The notes under the pieces are model-generated. The model was not told the origin of the DNA and made no database searches. It saw only the letters and a program-made list of their open reading frames with translations. The position numbers were made by a program, and so were the translations under genes. A stretch of 5,502 nucleotides of DNA from Robiginitomaculum sp. Its GTDB lineage: Bacteria > Pseudomonadota > Alphaproteobacteria > Caulobacterales > Maricaulaceae. Positions 5,071 through 5,502 of this stretch are shown one piece after another. Where the stretch lies: the NCBI GenBank assembly GCA_002733485.1, contig NVVU01000001.1:50087-55588 (forward strand), written 5' to 3'. Within the stretch, counting starts at the first letter, position 1; every line of letters begins with the position of its first letter.

Positions 5071-5502
5071 ATGGCCAAGGCATCTTTGAAACTTGTGGAA
5101 AAAGAAAACGTGGACAAGAAAAAAGCACTCGAAGCAGCGTTAAGCCAGATTGATCGGGCCTTTGGTAAAGGCTCTATCATGAAACTGGGTCAAAAAGATA
5201 CGCTGGACATAAAATCCATATCGACCGGCTCCATCGGGCTGGATATCGCGCTGGGCGTGGGTGGCTTGCCCAGGGGCCGGGTCGTGGAGATCTATGGCCC
5301 TGAATCATCGGGGAAAACCACCCTGACCCTGCATACCGTGGCCGAGTGCCAGCGCAATGGCGGTGTGGCGGCTTTCATTGATACGGAGCATGCACTAGAT
5401 CCTACCTATGCGGCAAAACTGGGGGTCGACATTAATGAATTGCTGATTTCACAGCCCAGCACAGGCGAAGAGGCGTTGGAAATCGCCGATACACTTATTC
5501 GT
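5071..5502 (+). CDS. recA: recombinase RecA, N-terminal part (runs off the right edge)
   Basis: RecA is the ATP-dependent DNA strand-exchange protein; its filament on single-stranded DNA also triggers LexA self-cleavage. The 144 codons present cover the N-terminal oligomerisation helix ([20 protein letters not shown], residues 16-35), the Walker A motif GPESSGKT (76-83), and IDTEHALDP (103-111), whose Glu106 corresponds to the catalytic glutamate of E. coli RecA (Glu96). The usual IDAEHALDP has Ala where this protein has Thr105, a mild variation. The rest, including the DNA-binding loops, lies beyond the window, out of roughly 350 residues expected. An alternative in-frame ATG at 5059 would add four residues (MEHS). 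An exact alphaproteobacterial LexA box upstream indicates SOS control. Identity is certain; the start is less so. Confidence 0.97.
   Translation, partial: MAKASLKLVEKENVDKKKALEAALSQIDRAFGKGSIMKLGQKDTLDIKSISTGSIGLDIALGVGGLPRGRVVEIYGPESSGKTTLTLHTVAECQRNGGVAAFIDTEHALDPTYAAKLGVDINELLISQPSTGEEALEIADTLIR

Noticed and set aside
1..5502. A novel defence, mobile or biosynthetic system
   Set aside because: Nearly all of the window is explained by conserved flagellar, cell-cycle and recombination genes; no cargo genes, insertion ends, direct-repeat borders or arrays are seen.

Overview
The window looks like core chromosome from an alphaproteobacterium. Evidence for this is the gene order fliQ-fliR-flhB-cckA-recA, a CckA-type hybrid histidine kinase (a cell-cycle regulator found in this class), an exact alphaproteobacterial SOS operator (GTTC-N7-GTTC) before recA, and a CtrA-like motif before fliQ. 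I cannot place it below class from the sequence alone. I see no mobile element, phage gene, tRNA, rRNA or CRISPR array.

Layout: (1) Positions 1-100, minus strand, carry the first 33 codons of a small lipoprotein gene that runs off the left edge. (2) Positions 101-237 are a divergent control region. It holds a TTAG-N6-TTAACCAT motif resembling a CtrA box, lying roughly midway between two outward-facing -10-like hexamers. (3) Positions 238-2332 hold fliQ, fliR and flhB, three inner-membrane export-gate/switch components of the flagellar type III secretion apparatus. They are packed with a 2-nt gap and a 1-nt overlap, so translational coupling is likely. (4) Positions 2333-2409 form a short spacer with a perfect 7-bp GC-rich hairpin one base before the cckA ribosome binding site. 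(5) Positions 2410-4953 encode CckA, with two membrane segments, about three PAS-like regions, a histidine kinase core (His479) and a receiver domain (Asp780). (6) Positions 4954-5070 form the recA control region with the LexA operator and an overlapping dyad. (7) From 5071 to the right edge lies the N-terminal 144 codons of recA.

How they fit together: in the well-studied alphaproteobacterial circuit, CckA phosphorylates ChpT, which phosphorylates CtrA, and CtrA drives the fliQ promoter. If the motif at 161-178 is a real CtrA site and transcription reads from fliQ through the 77-nt gap, cckA would sit downstream of a promoter controlled by its own output. recA appears to be an independent, SOS-controlled unit.

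I found no clearly new system. The points most worth checking are: a glutamine (Gln671) in CckA at the position that I recall as the c-di-GMP-contacting Tyr514 in Caulobacter; the shared-looking CtrA box between divergent promoters; the hairpin against the cckA ribosome binding site; and the dyad overlapping the recA SOS box.
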